A DNA stretch of 64,000 bases, taken from contig CAJNOI010000081.1 in NCBI GenBank assembly GCA_905250115.1, positions 124,001-188,000 of the forward strand, read 5' to 3'. Made by a program: the position numbers and the translations under genes. Under the pieces are notes generated by a model, which worked only from the letters and a program-made list of their open reading frames with translations, had not been told where the DNA came from and made no database searches. Positions 47,677-60,551 of the stretch are shown here, piece after piece. The first letter of the stretch is position 1. Every line of letters begins with the position of its first letter. This DNA comes from Adineta steineri (lineage: Eukaryota > Rotifera > Eurotatoria > Adinetida > Adinetidae).

Positions 47677-49178
47677 TTTTTATATTTAATATTTAGAATT
47701 TCTTATGTTCACTTGTATTTCGCGTATGTATGTGAAATCAATGTAATGAAACACTTATTATTACTCATAAAACATAGAGTAAAGAGAAAAAAAGTGACAA
47801 GTAACAAGCGACAATATTACAAATGAGATTTTTTTTTCTTCAATTTCAATCATCTTTTTTTCTTCTTCTTCTTTCATTTACAAGTATATAAATGCATTCG
47901 AAGCAAAAGAAAACGAAAATGAAGGTTAAATCTGAAATCGTACAACATGAAGGCGTATCAATTGGATGATGAGAGTAAAGCGAATAAACGTAAAGAGGAG
48001 AAGAAGAAGAAGAAAAAATTAAATATATTTCAAACGGCTAGTTGCCTAAACAAATTACTTGAGAGAATAAAAAGGTCAAGGTGTGAGTGCGCGTGCGTAT
48101 GTGTGGGTACACAGGTTTATTTTTTTAAATAATAAAAACATTTGAATTACTTACCAATCGATCAATTTCCAAACAAACGTAAGAAGAACATCGAAGTTTT
48201 TATGAGTACGATAAGTATCTTAAAAAAAAATAAAAAAATAAAAAAGAGCTTCGAAGAATTAATTTTACAACAAGAAAAGATCTTCTCTTGATGATCTACT
48301 GTATAATAGAACTATATATAACTACAGATGATTGTACTAATCTATCAATCTAATCTCGTACGAAGACATTAGATCAATGAATGAAATATAACAGCTATCA
48401 ATCGTAAAGCAAAAAAGAAAAAAACAAGAAAATGATAACAGAACATGTGACGACATACTATATTATTGTAGAACTATGATAGATAACAGAACATTCTAAT
48501 TATAATTTCCTACTAAGAATTCTGATCAAAGTATAACGTAATACTTTGTTTCAAATAACAAAAAATTTATATTGTCTATAAAATACTTGTTATTGTCATT
48601 ATTTCGTAACAAAAGATATTATCTGAATATCTTTTTCTTTTGTTTGACATACTTTTTATTAAAAACAATGTTTAGTTCTAATGAATCATCATCTAAATAT
48701 TATACACATCTGTTTGTTAAATAATTCAACCAACCAATATTAGTATCATCTAGTGTCATCTATTTCTATAGGAAATTTATATTTAGAAAAAATCAAATAT
48801 ATATAGAATAAAAATATTGTAAAATAATTAAATTTTACAAATTATCTATAATATTATTAATGAATTTTCAAAAATTCGTTACCATGACATTTAAGTAATT
48901 TTCAAGTTTACTGTTAGTGTTGTATGTAATCGATTATCAATTGAGTTTAAAAAACAAATAAATGTTCGATGACTATAATACATCAAAGTCAAACACATAC
49001 AATGGAACATTCAATTGTTTTTTCGATTTCATTTTATGAGAACGTGACTATTCAAAAGCGTTGTAGAAATTACTTAACGGTATTTTTCTTTCATTAATTA
49101 AAAGAAAAATAAATAAAAATAAATTCTAGATTTGAAATTCATTTATCATTAATTTAAATATCCAAGTCGAAGTCGATA
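47677..49178. other. Divergent intergenic region
   Basis: 1.5 kb between the PHACTR exon 1 and the gene at 49179, transcribed away from each other. A 61-codon plus frame at 47947 is Lys-rich low complexity and was not accepted. The rest is AT-rich and featureless. Confidence 0.45.
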
Positions 49179-51374
49179 ATGGATAAAGAACGACAAAATA
49201 AGCCCTATGTTGATCGTTTTAATGAAAGTGTCACCGGTTGGCACCAACCAAACGATCTCGATCTTGCTCGAATGAAACCAACTTATAGTCCAAATGGTAC
49301 TCCATCAAAATTGCGAACGTATGTAATACTTATCTGTAGATATTTATGTCTGAGGATAAAAAGATTAGATATGAATTTACAATTTATGATCATATAATAA
49401 AAAATAATATTTGTAATAAACATTAATCATGTCATATCCTTCAGAAAGACAAGTTGTTGTCAAAAAAGAAAAAGAGAACTTAATCAAAAACTAATTTAAC
49501 AAAGACAGAATATCCTTCATACATGACAGATTTAGTCTACCATTTATCAAAAATAAAATATTTCTTTTCAATAAAAATATTAAAACTATTCTAGATTGGT
49601 AACTCCGCCCGGCACTGAACCCTATCGAAATACTTATAATTTACGTAAATTAAATGATCCATTGCCATCACTTAGTGACGTACAGTAAGTCTTTAGTTGA
49701 ATATTATTTTTTTTATTAATAATGAATTATCTAGTACTCCAGCAAATCATCTTGATACATGGGGAGTTGATCCAGTTGATTATCGTTTAAATCAAGATTT
49801 ACATTCATTTATTAGACAACCATCACCTTTAGCAGATTATGGTTTAGGAAATAAAAGTCAAAAACAAAAGAAAGTAATGAAGAATAAGAAAAAAAGCCTA
49901 ACAAAGAAAAATACTCTTTTATTCAATTAGTCGTACATTGTAGTACCTCGTCTATCCACCCTTCCAACTCCACCTGTTAGTAGTGATGGCATTGATAGTA
50001 GATATTCATTAATTTCTCATCGTGTAACATCAACTCATGTTCCTGATTCTCAATATAAATATCTTGAATCATCTTCACCAAACTATCGACGTGTAAGTAA
50101 TCTTATTGATCTTTTATGTTGTTATTGCCTTTATATAACTTCGAATAAATCCTTTTTTTGTTGTATTTATATATGATATCAATGAAAGATAAGGAAAAGA
50201 AAAATACAATATTTATTTAGGAACGTTCTGAATCTGTTTTTATGCGAAAAAATCAAGCATTTGCAAGTCATTTTATCGACGATTTTATTAGTAAATATAT
50301 TGCGGATCAATTAGTACCTGATCTTCTACTTGAAGTACTTAGCGAACTTGATCAAGAAGTAAGTAGATTTATTTCGAAAAATTAACTATTTTTTTGTTCT
50401 ATTTTTTAAGAATAGAAAAGCTGTAGACGAGAAAACAGTTAAATTTGAAGCAAGTGAATATATAACTGAATTAAATAAACGTATTGGTGTTAAAGACGGT
50501 GATACAAAGTATATTTTAATTTTTATATATGCAATTTTTTCATCAAAAAATTTTTTTTTATTTAGTTTATTTTCTGACGAATGGATACGTGAACTTGATT
50601 ATCAACGTCCACCAATTCCTCTATCAATTATCGATACAAACAAACCACTACAAAAAAAATTAGATTTTCGAGATCTTTTAGCTGAATCTACAGGATACAC
50701 ATACGGAGGAGATCAACAAATGAGTTCTGAAATACACCATACGACTACAAAACTAACTAATGAAACCTACAATAATGCCGTAAGAATAGTTAAATTTAAT
50801 ATTCATCTTTGAAATATTTTTCTGTATAGGTACATAATGATATCTATCATGATATTGAATCTGAAACTATAAGAGAATTATCACGTGATACAGCTTATGA
50901 TGCTCAAAATACTGAAAAAACTTATGTTAGTCAAGTTCAATTAAATGCAATAGAAAAAAATGCACAAAATAAATTATTAGATACAATATTTATGGATCAA
51001 TTAATTGCAAAATATATCCGACAAAAAGGATCTGTTGTTGATGTTGATGATCTATCACGTTTTCTCGATGGTATAGTTTTATTTCAATACGCATATATAT
51101 TATGAATTAAAATTTATTTTAGCAACTGTAATTGATAATTTAATTTATCATTATCAAGATATTAAAGATAGTCGTTCGAGAACATTAGATAATTATGCTT
51201 TAAGAAAATTTCATCTAAATTCATTTATGAATATGGTAAGAATTTTTTTTTGTTTTTGATTTATTAAAATTTTTCGATTTGTTCTAGACAATGGATTTAT
51301 TACTAACTGAATTAAGTGCTAGTCTTATTGAAGATATGAAAGATTTAGATGAACAAGAACGAAAAGTATTTTAA
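49179..51374 (+). CDS. Conserved-looking ten-exon protein of unknown function
   Basis: Ten exons in phase: 49179-49318, 49595-49684, 49735-49873, 49931-50092, 50221-50358, 50411-50508, 50566-50779, 50830-51070, 51123-51235, 51288-51374. They encode 473 aa. The N-terminal third is Pro/Asn-rich with Tyr-containing motifs (TYSPNGTPSK, VTPPGTEPYRNTYN, WGVDPVDYRLNQD), of the kind seen in axonemal microtubule-associated proteins. The C-terminal two thirds are helical and acidic, with two similar segments (FIDDFISKYIADQLVPDLLL and FMDQLIAKYIRQKGSVVDVD), suggesting an internal duplication. No signal peptide or membrane segment is evident. I do not recognise the family; a ciliary role is only a guess from composition. 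Confidence 0.75.
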
Positions 51375-52397
51375 ATTTAACTAGATAATTTATAAAATAA
51401 GACGAACAATCCTATGAGATAGGATCATAGACATATTTGAATTCTTCTTGTGATATTATTTATCCGCTTATAATGCATGTGATTAATATATATATTTCTA
51501 CTGATTAGTATGTGTTAATGTGTGGAATTGTTTCTTTTTTTTTTTATTTCGAAATTTTTCTTTTATAATTGAACGTCTTCATCATACTGTTATTCAGTAT
51601 TGTTGCATGCTTGTATATTCATTTGTTTAAATAAACATCTGTATCAGAAAACAATTTGATGAAAACATAACAATCATCTGATGTAAATGTTTATGAACTT
51701 AATTATTGATGCATGATATTTATCAATTGTTGAATAATGTTTATTTTGTGCTTCGATTAGGTAAAGATTTATGATTTTGAAATAAAGTTTAATGGATTCT
51801 TTGTACTTCAATTGAAGGTAAAAGAAAATACCTGAAGGTTTCTTTTTTTAGTTAAATAAATCGAAAAGAAACATCCATTTATAAGTAGATCGAATAAGAT
51901 AATTAGTGTTTTCATTCGCTTTGATCGTTTGTTTTGTTTGTGTTTAATGTACCAAAAGATCAGTACAAAATCTCTTCTAGTTTCTCATACCAATCGAAAC
52001 ATATCCGACAAGTCACTTCTCTAGATTATATAATGAACTATTTTTATAAGTAATGGAAATGTGCATTGTATTTGTATTGATTCACTGACCGCATGTGCAT
52101 AATAAGTAGTCCTTCTAATAAGATATTGTTTTTCCTGATAAAAAAAAAAGAAAAAAAAATATATATATGCATATTTTTAAATAATCTTGTGATATAATTC
52201 TCTTATTTATTTAAGAGAAAAAGAAAACTTTATTGATTATTGAAATACAAATAAGAGCAAAAAAAATTTATTCATTCTAATTGAATAACAGACAGTGCAC
52301 ACATTATTCAAGACAAAGCGGGAGTAGAGCGCGAAAGAGATATATAACATGTATCACAGGATGTATATTCTCTATTGATTTAGAATTTTGAAATCTT
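51375..52397. other. Convergent intergenic region
   Basis: AT-rich spacer between the unknown gene and the EFHD gene, presumably with both 3' UTRs. Nothing recognised. Confidence 0.5.
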
Positions 52398-53266
52398 TTA
52401 TGTTGCTTGAAATTGTGCAAGACGATTTTGAAATGCAATTTTACGACGAGCTTTCTCTTCTTCCATACGACGTCGTTGTTCTTGTTCTTCACGAATCTCT
52501 CGTTGAAATTTATCTCCTTCTCTAATAGCAGCAGCCTAAAGAAAACAATAGAGAAATATATTTCTCAAAATCTCATATATAGATGATTTACTTTAGCTTC
52601 AAAAAAATTCTTTGCACCACCAACACCTTCTTTTGCTACATCAATTTCTACAAGCATTGAATATAATTGTTGTAAAACAGATGCAATTGTTGTTTTTTCA
52701 TTTTCAATTTCACCATGAACTGACATTGCTTTTCGGAAAATAAGTAAAAACTAAATATTAAATATACATGAAGATCAATTACATCAGAAAAACAATATAT
52801 TTTTACTTCTCGAAATGATATTTTTCCATCTTGATCTTCATCAACTTGTTTAATCATTTCTTTTAAACCTAAATGTGTTTGTGGAATACCAAGTTTTTCC
52901 ATCATTATTTTTAATTCATTAAAATTAAGTGATCTATCTCTATCTGTATCATATCTTCAACAACAAAACAAAAAAAATTAAAATCAAATACTAAAACATA
53001 ATAGATAAATTTTCTTACTTTTCAAATGTTTGCATTAGGCTTTGTATTTGTTTACGTGAAAATTCAGTATATTCAGTATATGGATTAAATACAATAGGTC
53101 GTTGATATTCATAACCTGTTGATGATGATGATAGAGGTGAGTCTGGTTCATCGGTTGTTCCTGTACCATAACTATTCCCATTTATTGATGATGTTTCCGA
53201 TGATGATTCAGCTGATTCAATACGACGTATACGTTGACTAAGTTTTTGTGCTAAATCTGAATCCAT
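52398..53266 (-). CDS. EF-hand domain protein EFHD1/EFHD2 (swiprosin)
   Basis: Starts MDSDLAQKLSQRIRRIES at 53266 and ends RLAQFQAT-stop at 52398. The layout matches swiprosins: a Ser-rich N-terminus (SAESSSETSSINGNSYG), a linker FNPYTEYTEFSRKQIQSLMQ, then paired EF-hands with loops DTDRDRSLNFNE and DEDQDGKISFREF. A C-terminal coiled coil closes it (REIREEQEQRRRMEEEKARR followed by KIAFQNRLAQFQ). The family binds calcium and cross-links actin; EFHD1 is mitochondrial and EFHD2 is cytosolic. Which of the two this single invertebrate copy corresponds to cannot be told. Three or four exons with introns of 60-90 nt are visible. Confidence 0.9.
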
Positions 53267-55941
53267 TGAAAAGGAATATTTTTTGTTGTTTTCTAAAAAT
53301 GTTGATCGTTGTTATTTTTAAAGAATTTAGTAAAATATAATGATGTGTACAACAACTTCTAAGAGTGTTGTGTCATACATAAGCTCTCACTATAATATGT
53401 AGGATTATCTCTCTCTCTCTCTTTAATGGAAAAGAAAAGAAAGAAGGAGAAGAAGAAGAGAAAAAAAGAGAAAATGTCGATCGGGACGGCGATACATTGT
53501 ATAACACATTGTAGGAGAGAAGAAGAAGAAGAAGAGCGAGAATGATCTTCTATCTCTTTATCCGTTCGTCAGACATAGATGTGATGTCGTTCATTATAGT
53601 TTCTTACAAGGTTACTACTATTGATGATGTATATAACTGACAAGAAACATAGTAGAATAATTATTAATTTTGACTGTCAAATGTAAAATTGACAAACTTG
53701 TCTGGACATTTACATATACATGTATATATATATACATACAAGTCTCTCATTTTTCTTTATTCTTTTATCGAACGATATGAATATATATATACAATATGTG
53801 TAAACGACGAAAGAAGCAAAGTGCAAGCATGTTTTCGTACATAAAACGACGATATTACATCATGTACAAACGAATGCGATTCTATAAAAGTTTATGTTCT
53901 CATTTTCTTTTTGTTCTTATAGGAAGTTGTAGCGCTATGATATATATATAGTTGGGAGAAGAAAAGAAAGAGAAAATACATATATATATACATATGCAGA
54001 ATGCTGCTGACCTTCGTGTTCATTTTTGACATCTGTCCATACATAAATATATGTATATACTCAAGAAAGCAATGGAAGCATACTCATCTACTTCAAATAA
54101 GAATAGGCTTTCTCATATATATATATACTGCTCATGGCGAGCAATAGTCGCCGACAAACTATTAACACATTTTGCAGCTGCTGCTGCTGCCGTGTATAAT
54201 GACTGACTGACCTATGTGATGAAACCAATTCTTTTCAATCTATAATGAGAAAACAATAAGTCATATTCATTTTTTTCGTCAATTATAAAAACAAAAAATA
54301 CGACTAAATTTTACATTTACAAATACTAGAATAAGATTAGCCAATATTGACTGAAAAACATACAAAATATAGTCAATCAATTTGTTCAGTTTACTTCCGT
54401 TTTTATCGCTTCTTTCTCACACTTCATAAAATAAACAAAAACGATTTATTATATTTTATGTATGACTATCGATCATTGTTAAGAGTACTTCATCGAGATG
54501 AAAAGAATATCTCGAAATTCTAATATTCTTTTTGCTATAAAAGAGAATGACTATAAATTCATAAAACTACAATATTTAAGAGAACGCAGTCTATTCCCAC
54601 TAGAAATATATATACGCAATGTCTCTAGTGATATGTTGGGCTAGTTAATCATACATTAGTGAGTGTAATTTTAACAAGAACTCGATGGTATGCGTGACAT
54701 CGATTTCATCATCGATTGGTGTTGTCAAATTGATTAATATTGACTTTCGTCATTTGTCTCCGTATTGACGACCATGAGTGAATATCGGATAATACAATTA
54801 TGAAAGATAAGTTAATATAATTGTCAAATTGCTTACATAATAGATAATATAACATTAACAATATGTACAAGCCAATGTCGTCAAGTGTTTATTTTTGAAG
54901 AATATTGAAAATGCTTATGAAATAATTCATATATTTTGCTCTTTATATGATTTCTAGAATTCAATTTGTTTTCTGTTTTTATATTAATACACTTGAGAAT
55001 AGTACTAATCATGGTGGAATACACATTCGTATTTAATTTAAGTACAATTTTTAGTTACTGTTAGATTGAATAACAAATTTGGTTTATATTCTATTAGTGG
55101 AAAATATTTATAAAAAACACTTCATGAAATATCATAAGCATGTGTCAGTTCGTATAGATAATATTACAAAACTTAATAATAAAGATGGACTAACGATGCG
55201 ATATAATATCCAATTAATATCTAAAGTCCTTCAAGTATCATCATACAGTCAATAAATGATATTTAATACAAAGTGTATATGGAATAGATATTTTGATCAG
55301 AGCCTTTCAAAAATATATCAATTCATTTTACAGCGATACAGAGACGATGAGAAACTGTTTTTATTCAGTTGGATCTTTAACTTACCAGTAAAATGATCTT
55401 ATAAGTCTTGTAGAAATATGTATACCAATGTGTCTTCTGTATTCTCTTCTTTTTCCGCGCTTGGAAGTTATTCAAAAAGAGGAAAAGCATAAATAATTAA
55501 CTTATTGTTAATTTCAACCTATTTTGAACGAGTGAATAATAACATTTGATTTGCTTTTAACACAATTATCCTTGAAAATGCATTCTTCAGATCTATGCAT
55601 AACAAGAATAGTTTACTATAAAGTGACATGACATTATTTTTTTTTGTCGATAAAGAATAATTAAAAAAACCATTGATTTTCGTGTAAAATACATTATTTT
55701 CTATTCATATAATGAGCAAAAAAAGTATAAATAAGTATATATGTGTAGCAAATAGGAACAAACAAAATTAGCATATAGTAGAAATAATTAAAAAAAAGAA
55801 TGAAAACATAGTTATGATGTGGACGGGAGAACAATGATTCGTTTAATAGATTGTATTATGTAATTAGATGGTATCGTTGCCATTTATTTTCTAAAAGAAA
55901 AGAAAATTTAAGAAATATAATACATCTAGTTTTTTTTGTCT
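53267..55941. other. Long AT-rich intergenic region
   Basis: About 2.7 kb upstream of EFHD and downstream of the PHD-PH gene. It contains CT- and GAA-rich runs (53407-53540), many (TA)n tracts and a short (CTG)n run near 54177. No gene or mobile element was recognised on either strand. Confidence 0.5.
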
Positions 55942-58900
55942 TTAAAAGAAAGAGCGAAAATCTCTATGAATCATTTTAGCTTCTGTCATTCTTACTTTCT
56001 CTCTCTGAGGAATACCTATTAAAATATAGAGAGTAATGTGTGTATTTGTATTATCGGATATTAATAAAAATTAAGAATATATCTTACTTTCATCTGAATT
56101 GTTTATAGCAGTTTGAATACCAGTTACCCATTGTTGAGCTTCTTGTGCATCACGTGCATATAACTAAATAGAAATGAACGATATGATGTTTTGTTCAATT
56201 TATAACGGTTCAATGAATAAATGCGACTAGCAAACATGTTCAAGATTAGTCAAAGTAATAAAAAAATCGCCTGGAAGCAGAAAAAGTCTAAAAGGATAAT
56301 AGGTCATGGATCTTTCTTCTGTAGGCATAACTATTTGAGTAGATTTATCACACATGATAAGAGATGTATTAATTATACTGTAAAACTTCGATTTCACGTT
56401 TAACTAGTATACTAGCTATATATTATGAGATCCACATATAGACTTCTATTATCATGGGTAGTAAATCTGATAAAAGAATAATAGGTCGTTATTAGGAGTA
56501 GTCATATTCATCAAATCGTAAAAGAAATACGACATAAATTAATATAATTCATGTAAAGCCTGAGTACTAGAACATAGAACTACGATTAGTCATCGAATGG
56601 ATCTTGCCAGATCGGTAAAAAGAAAAACTAGTTTATATTATTTACGTGATAATGTTTAGCACTATTTTGTCGATTTGACCAAGTTAATTCAAGAGATGGT
56701 CCATATTTTGGATCTTCATAATAAAGGATTTTTGCACCTTTAAGATTAATTGCCTTATGTGGTGTTCTATCAAGATCATGTTTATGTAATAAAAGTGTAT
56801 TCTTTGATAAAACACAATAATAACGTTCAATTCGTTTGAAAAATGAATCTATTTTATTTGATAAAAAAAATCAATTTATTTTATATATATAATTACAAAA
56901 ATAATCTTACCTCGATTTTGTTTTCGAAGCCAACCTTTAACAACATTTTCATATTCCGAAGCTGGATGAGTTGCTTCTTGTGGTGTAACATAGATTGATG
57001 TTGACTCATCATATCGCACCGGTCTTGCACCGAATTCAAGTGATGCTGTTTTATTTGCTGGTTTTAATACTTGTTCATTTTGTGATGTTTTACGTGGTAT
57101 AACTTCTAAACTTCGATGTAAACTAGAATTTCTATTCGTTAATGCAACATGATTTGTTGTTGGTAAACCATACTGAATTTCAGTGTGATTTGGCATTGAC
57201 ACAGTTGATGATGACGAGGATGATAGCGATGCTGATCGTTGTAATTTAGGTTCAGATATTTGATATGATTTTGAATATTCATCATTACGATGAACATTTG
57301 TCACAATGTGTTCTATTGAATTTGGTTTTGGATCAGTTTCATGAGTTTCACCTACATTATAATATGTTCCTGATGAATTATTTTGATGAATTATATTATC
57401 AAGACGACTTGCTGCAGCTGGTTTTTCTGTTAAAGGTACAGCTGCAGCTAATTTAGCAGCTATTGATGGAGATGAATTACCAGATACAGGACGTTCTTGA
57501 CTATTGCATGGAATACCTAGAAATAGAATCAAAAACTATTTTCTTTGATGCCGATTGAAATAAACTTACTTTTAATAAGTTTTCCTAAAGTTGAATTAGG
57601 TTCATTATTAATGATGGGTGCTTGTTGATCAACTCGTGGAGCAGGTGTCTAAAAAAGTAAAGAAGATTCTATAATATCCTATCTCAATCATTTAAAAGAT
57701 ATGAATATTGTAACGTAAATTACTTCTTACAGCTTTTTAATTTCTATAAGTAGAGAAATTGAGCTATGTGATTAGATTAGTTATAAGAGGTATGATCAGA
57801 TCATATTTCATTTACGTGCTCATCCCATTTATGTGAATATTAAACTCAAGACAAAAGAGCATTATGCAGCCTTATTAAGAGATCTTTGCAGCTGGGACGA
57901 AGTTTTCGTTTAATGTCAGTTGTACTATACATAGACAGTCTGAAAAAGTAATTTATCTACCTATTTATATGTAAGCAATGTTTCATTTTGACTTATTATC
58001 TTTCTCATCATCATTATTAAATATCGTATTCTTTTTAAACTGTACCTTTTTACTAGATCGTCTGCTGTTATCTGTAATAACTGATGAAGAATTTGAATAT
58101 TTTCTCTCTCCCGATACATCATACGATGTTTGTTGTTGATCATCTTGTTCAAGTGCTTTATGATCTAGAAAATAAAACAATCAAATAAAAAAATTTTTCT
58201 AATGTTTATACCATTTGGTTCTTCTGTTAAATATTTCTTATCATCTTGTTCACGTTGTTCATGTATAGATAAACGTTCACGAAAATGATCACGTTCAGTT
58301 TCAATTTTAAGTATTTTACTTTTCAGACGTTCAATAACTTCATCTTGTTGTCGAATAATATATGTTTGTTGATGAATCATATTTTCTAAATTCTTTAATT
58401 TTAATTCTAATTTATCACTTAATTTTTGTGCATCCGTTTCTAATTGTCGTCCTATTTTTTGAACTAAATTTGTTAATTTTTTTTCGATTATTTGATTATC
58501 ATCTGCTGCTTGCTGTTGTTGAGGATTAGGATTAATCATAACAATTCCTGAATCACTACCAACAGTTGAATAACGATCAGTTTGTTGATATGTTGGTTTA
58601 AATGTTATTGATTCATTGCCATGAATTGGTGATACATACGTTGATGAAGTTTTATATTCATTTTGTTGATGATGAGGTGTTTTATCATTGACATTTAAAT
58701 TAGTTGTAGTTATAAAATGTTGTTGTTGACGATTATGAATTGATATATTATCAATAGTTGGACTTGTAAAATGTGTTGAAGGTGGTGTTTCAAAACCATG
58801 ATTTGTATAACGTGTCGAACTATTGTATTGAGATGAGAATTGTCGATCGGAATTAGTAGATGAAGCATCTAGATTGTATAAATATGATATATATATTGAT

Positions 58901-60551
58901 GACATTTTATATGGGTTGAAAAAAATACTGGTAGCAATTTTATAAAAAAAAGTTATTGTGGTTTTTTTTGTCAATTGTTGAATTCATAAAAGAAAAGAAT
59001 GTAATCAAAGTTTATATAACCTCTTGTCTCAAAAAAATTGCCTTTTTTTTAAGATGAAAACATTGCTTGTTAAACTTTTATGTTCTTCAAGTGCTTTCTT
59101 CTTATTGAAAAGAATTTCGAGAATCAAAAGCTTTATTAATCTTCAATAGATATCGATTGTAAAATTTCAATGAGAGATGAAAGAAACGAAGAAGAAGAAA
59201 AAAAAGATTCATTTTAGATTTTAATACTTCTTTATCCTTCTACCCTTTTATTTCATCTACATAGATATGTATTTAAATACAAATCTGAAGTAATAGATCC
59301 TGTTAGAGTATTCATATTTATCACTTGAAAAAAGACTCTTAATTGATCTATGTGGTTTTTTATCGTTGATTTATTTACTTTGATAACTAGTAGTATTGAT
59401 GTCGTTTGTTGTACGACCTCCATTTCTCATAGCTGCATATTCTTTAAGTGGTGTATACTGATAATTAGCTTGAATCATTCCTATGGATGTATTTTCGTCG
59501 TCATTATGTAAATTTTGTTGTTGTTGTTGAATTCGACGAATTGTCTTACCATCATCAGTAAATTGACCTAAATGTGACAGGATAAAACAAAATAGTAATA
59601 ATAAGTGTGTGTGTGTGTGTAGATAGACAGTAAAGAAAAAGAACATTTATAAAGGATTTATATTTGTTCATATAAATTAATCACGTTCATAATACTCATT
59701 ACATATGATGACTACTATATATATGCATAAAGTATAGATTTAAATTTTTTTGCTCTTATCACTCATCTTCGTCAGATTCTTTATATATAATGTAGTTTGA
59801 AGAAACTATAAAAAATATTTGTCAGTTTATATATTTACTAAATGTTTACCGATTTAATGACTCGATCGCTTTTATGTGTATAGGAATATAAAACCAATTT
59901 TTTTTGCCACTACTCATAAGGATTCTTTATTTTTCAGTGTCTCAAAAGTATAGATGAACGTTGAATGAAGGTGAATATACTTGAAAACAAAAAGTCTATC
60001 CTATTTTATATTTTACCATTCGTTTGTAATAGAAGATGATCATCAGTTTCATTTAATTTAGATGTTTTATTTGGTATTTGTTGTTGTTGTTTTTCTTCAA
60101 AATATCGAATAGCACTAACAACACTTGTATCTTTTGCTGATGTTGTACTTAATTTCGATGGTAAATTTGCAAAATCTCGATAATCTGCTTCCGATGTATT
60201 ATGTGATTTGACTTTAATACCACCATTGATTTGTCGTTGACTTGAATTCGATGTTGTACCCGTGATATTATCATTACATTTGTCACAAACAAAATGTGTA
60301 TTTTCACCATAGTGTGAAATCATATCAGGTTTTACACAACGCCAATGATATGAACCATCACATATACGACCTTAAGAGAAAAATATACATATTTTTAGTG
60401 CGAGAAAATTCAATGATTACTAACAAATAAGAATTTCTTCAAATGAATATAGAAGACGTTTGCATATATTACATGTTGTTTGTGGTGTAGATGGTTTTAT
60501 TGATGAAATATCCGATAAATTTGTTGAAAGAACTTTTGATGATGTTGTCAT
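55942..60551 (-). CDS. PHD-finger plus PH-domain protein; donor of the captured transposon cargo
   Basis: Starts MTTSSKVLSTNLSD at 60551 and ends HRDFRSFF-stop at 55942. The first two exons build a complete C4HC3 PHD-type zinc finger: CNIC, then CRICDGSYHWRC, then CDKC, with the spacing of the family. A Ser/Thr/Gln-rich middle follows, with a coiled coil (KLTNLVQKIGRQLETDAQKL to about ERDHFRERLSIHEQ). A C-terminal PH domain closes it (VKGWLRKQNR joined to DSFFKRIERYYCVLSKNTLL, then YEDPKYGPSLEL and ARDAQEAQQWVTGIQ). A phosphoinositide-binding or membrane adaptor role is inferred. I know of no standard family with this order. A 5' exon upstream of 60551 is possible because the frame is open further. 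The interval 56896-59721 is duplicated inside the transposon at 21397-24741. Confidence 0.75.

Noticed and set aside
47947..48132. Plus-strand 61-codon Lys-rich frame
   Set aside because: Low-complexity poly-Lys followed by a GT-rich stretch; no supporting motif.
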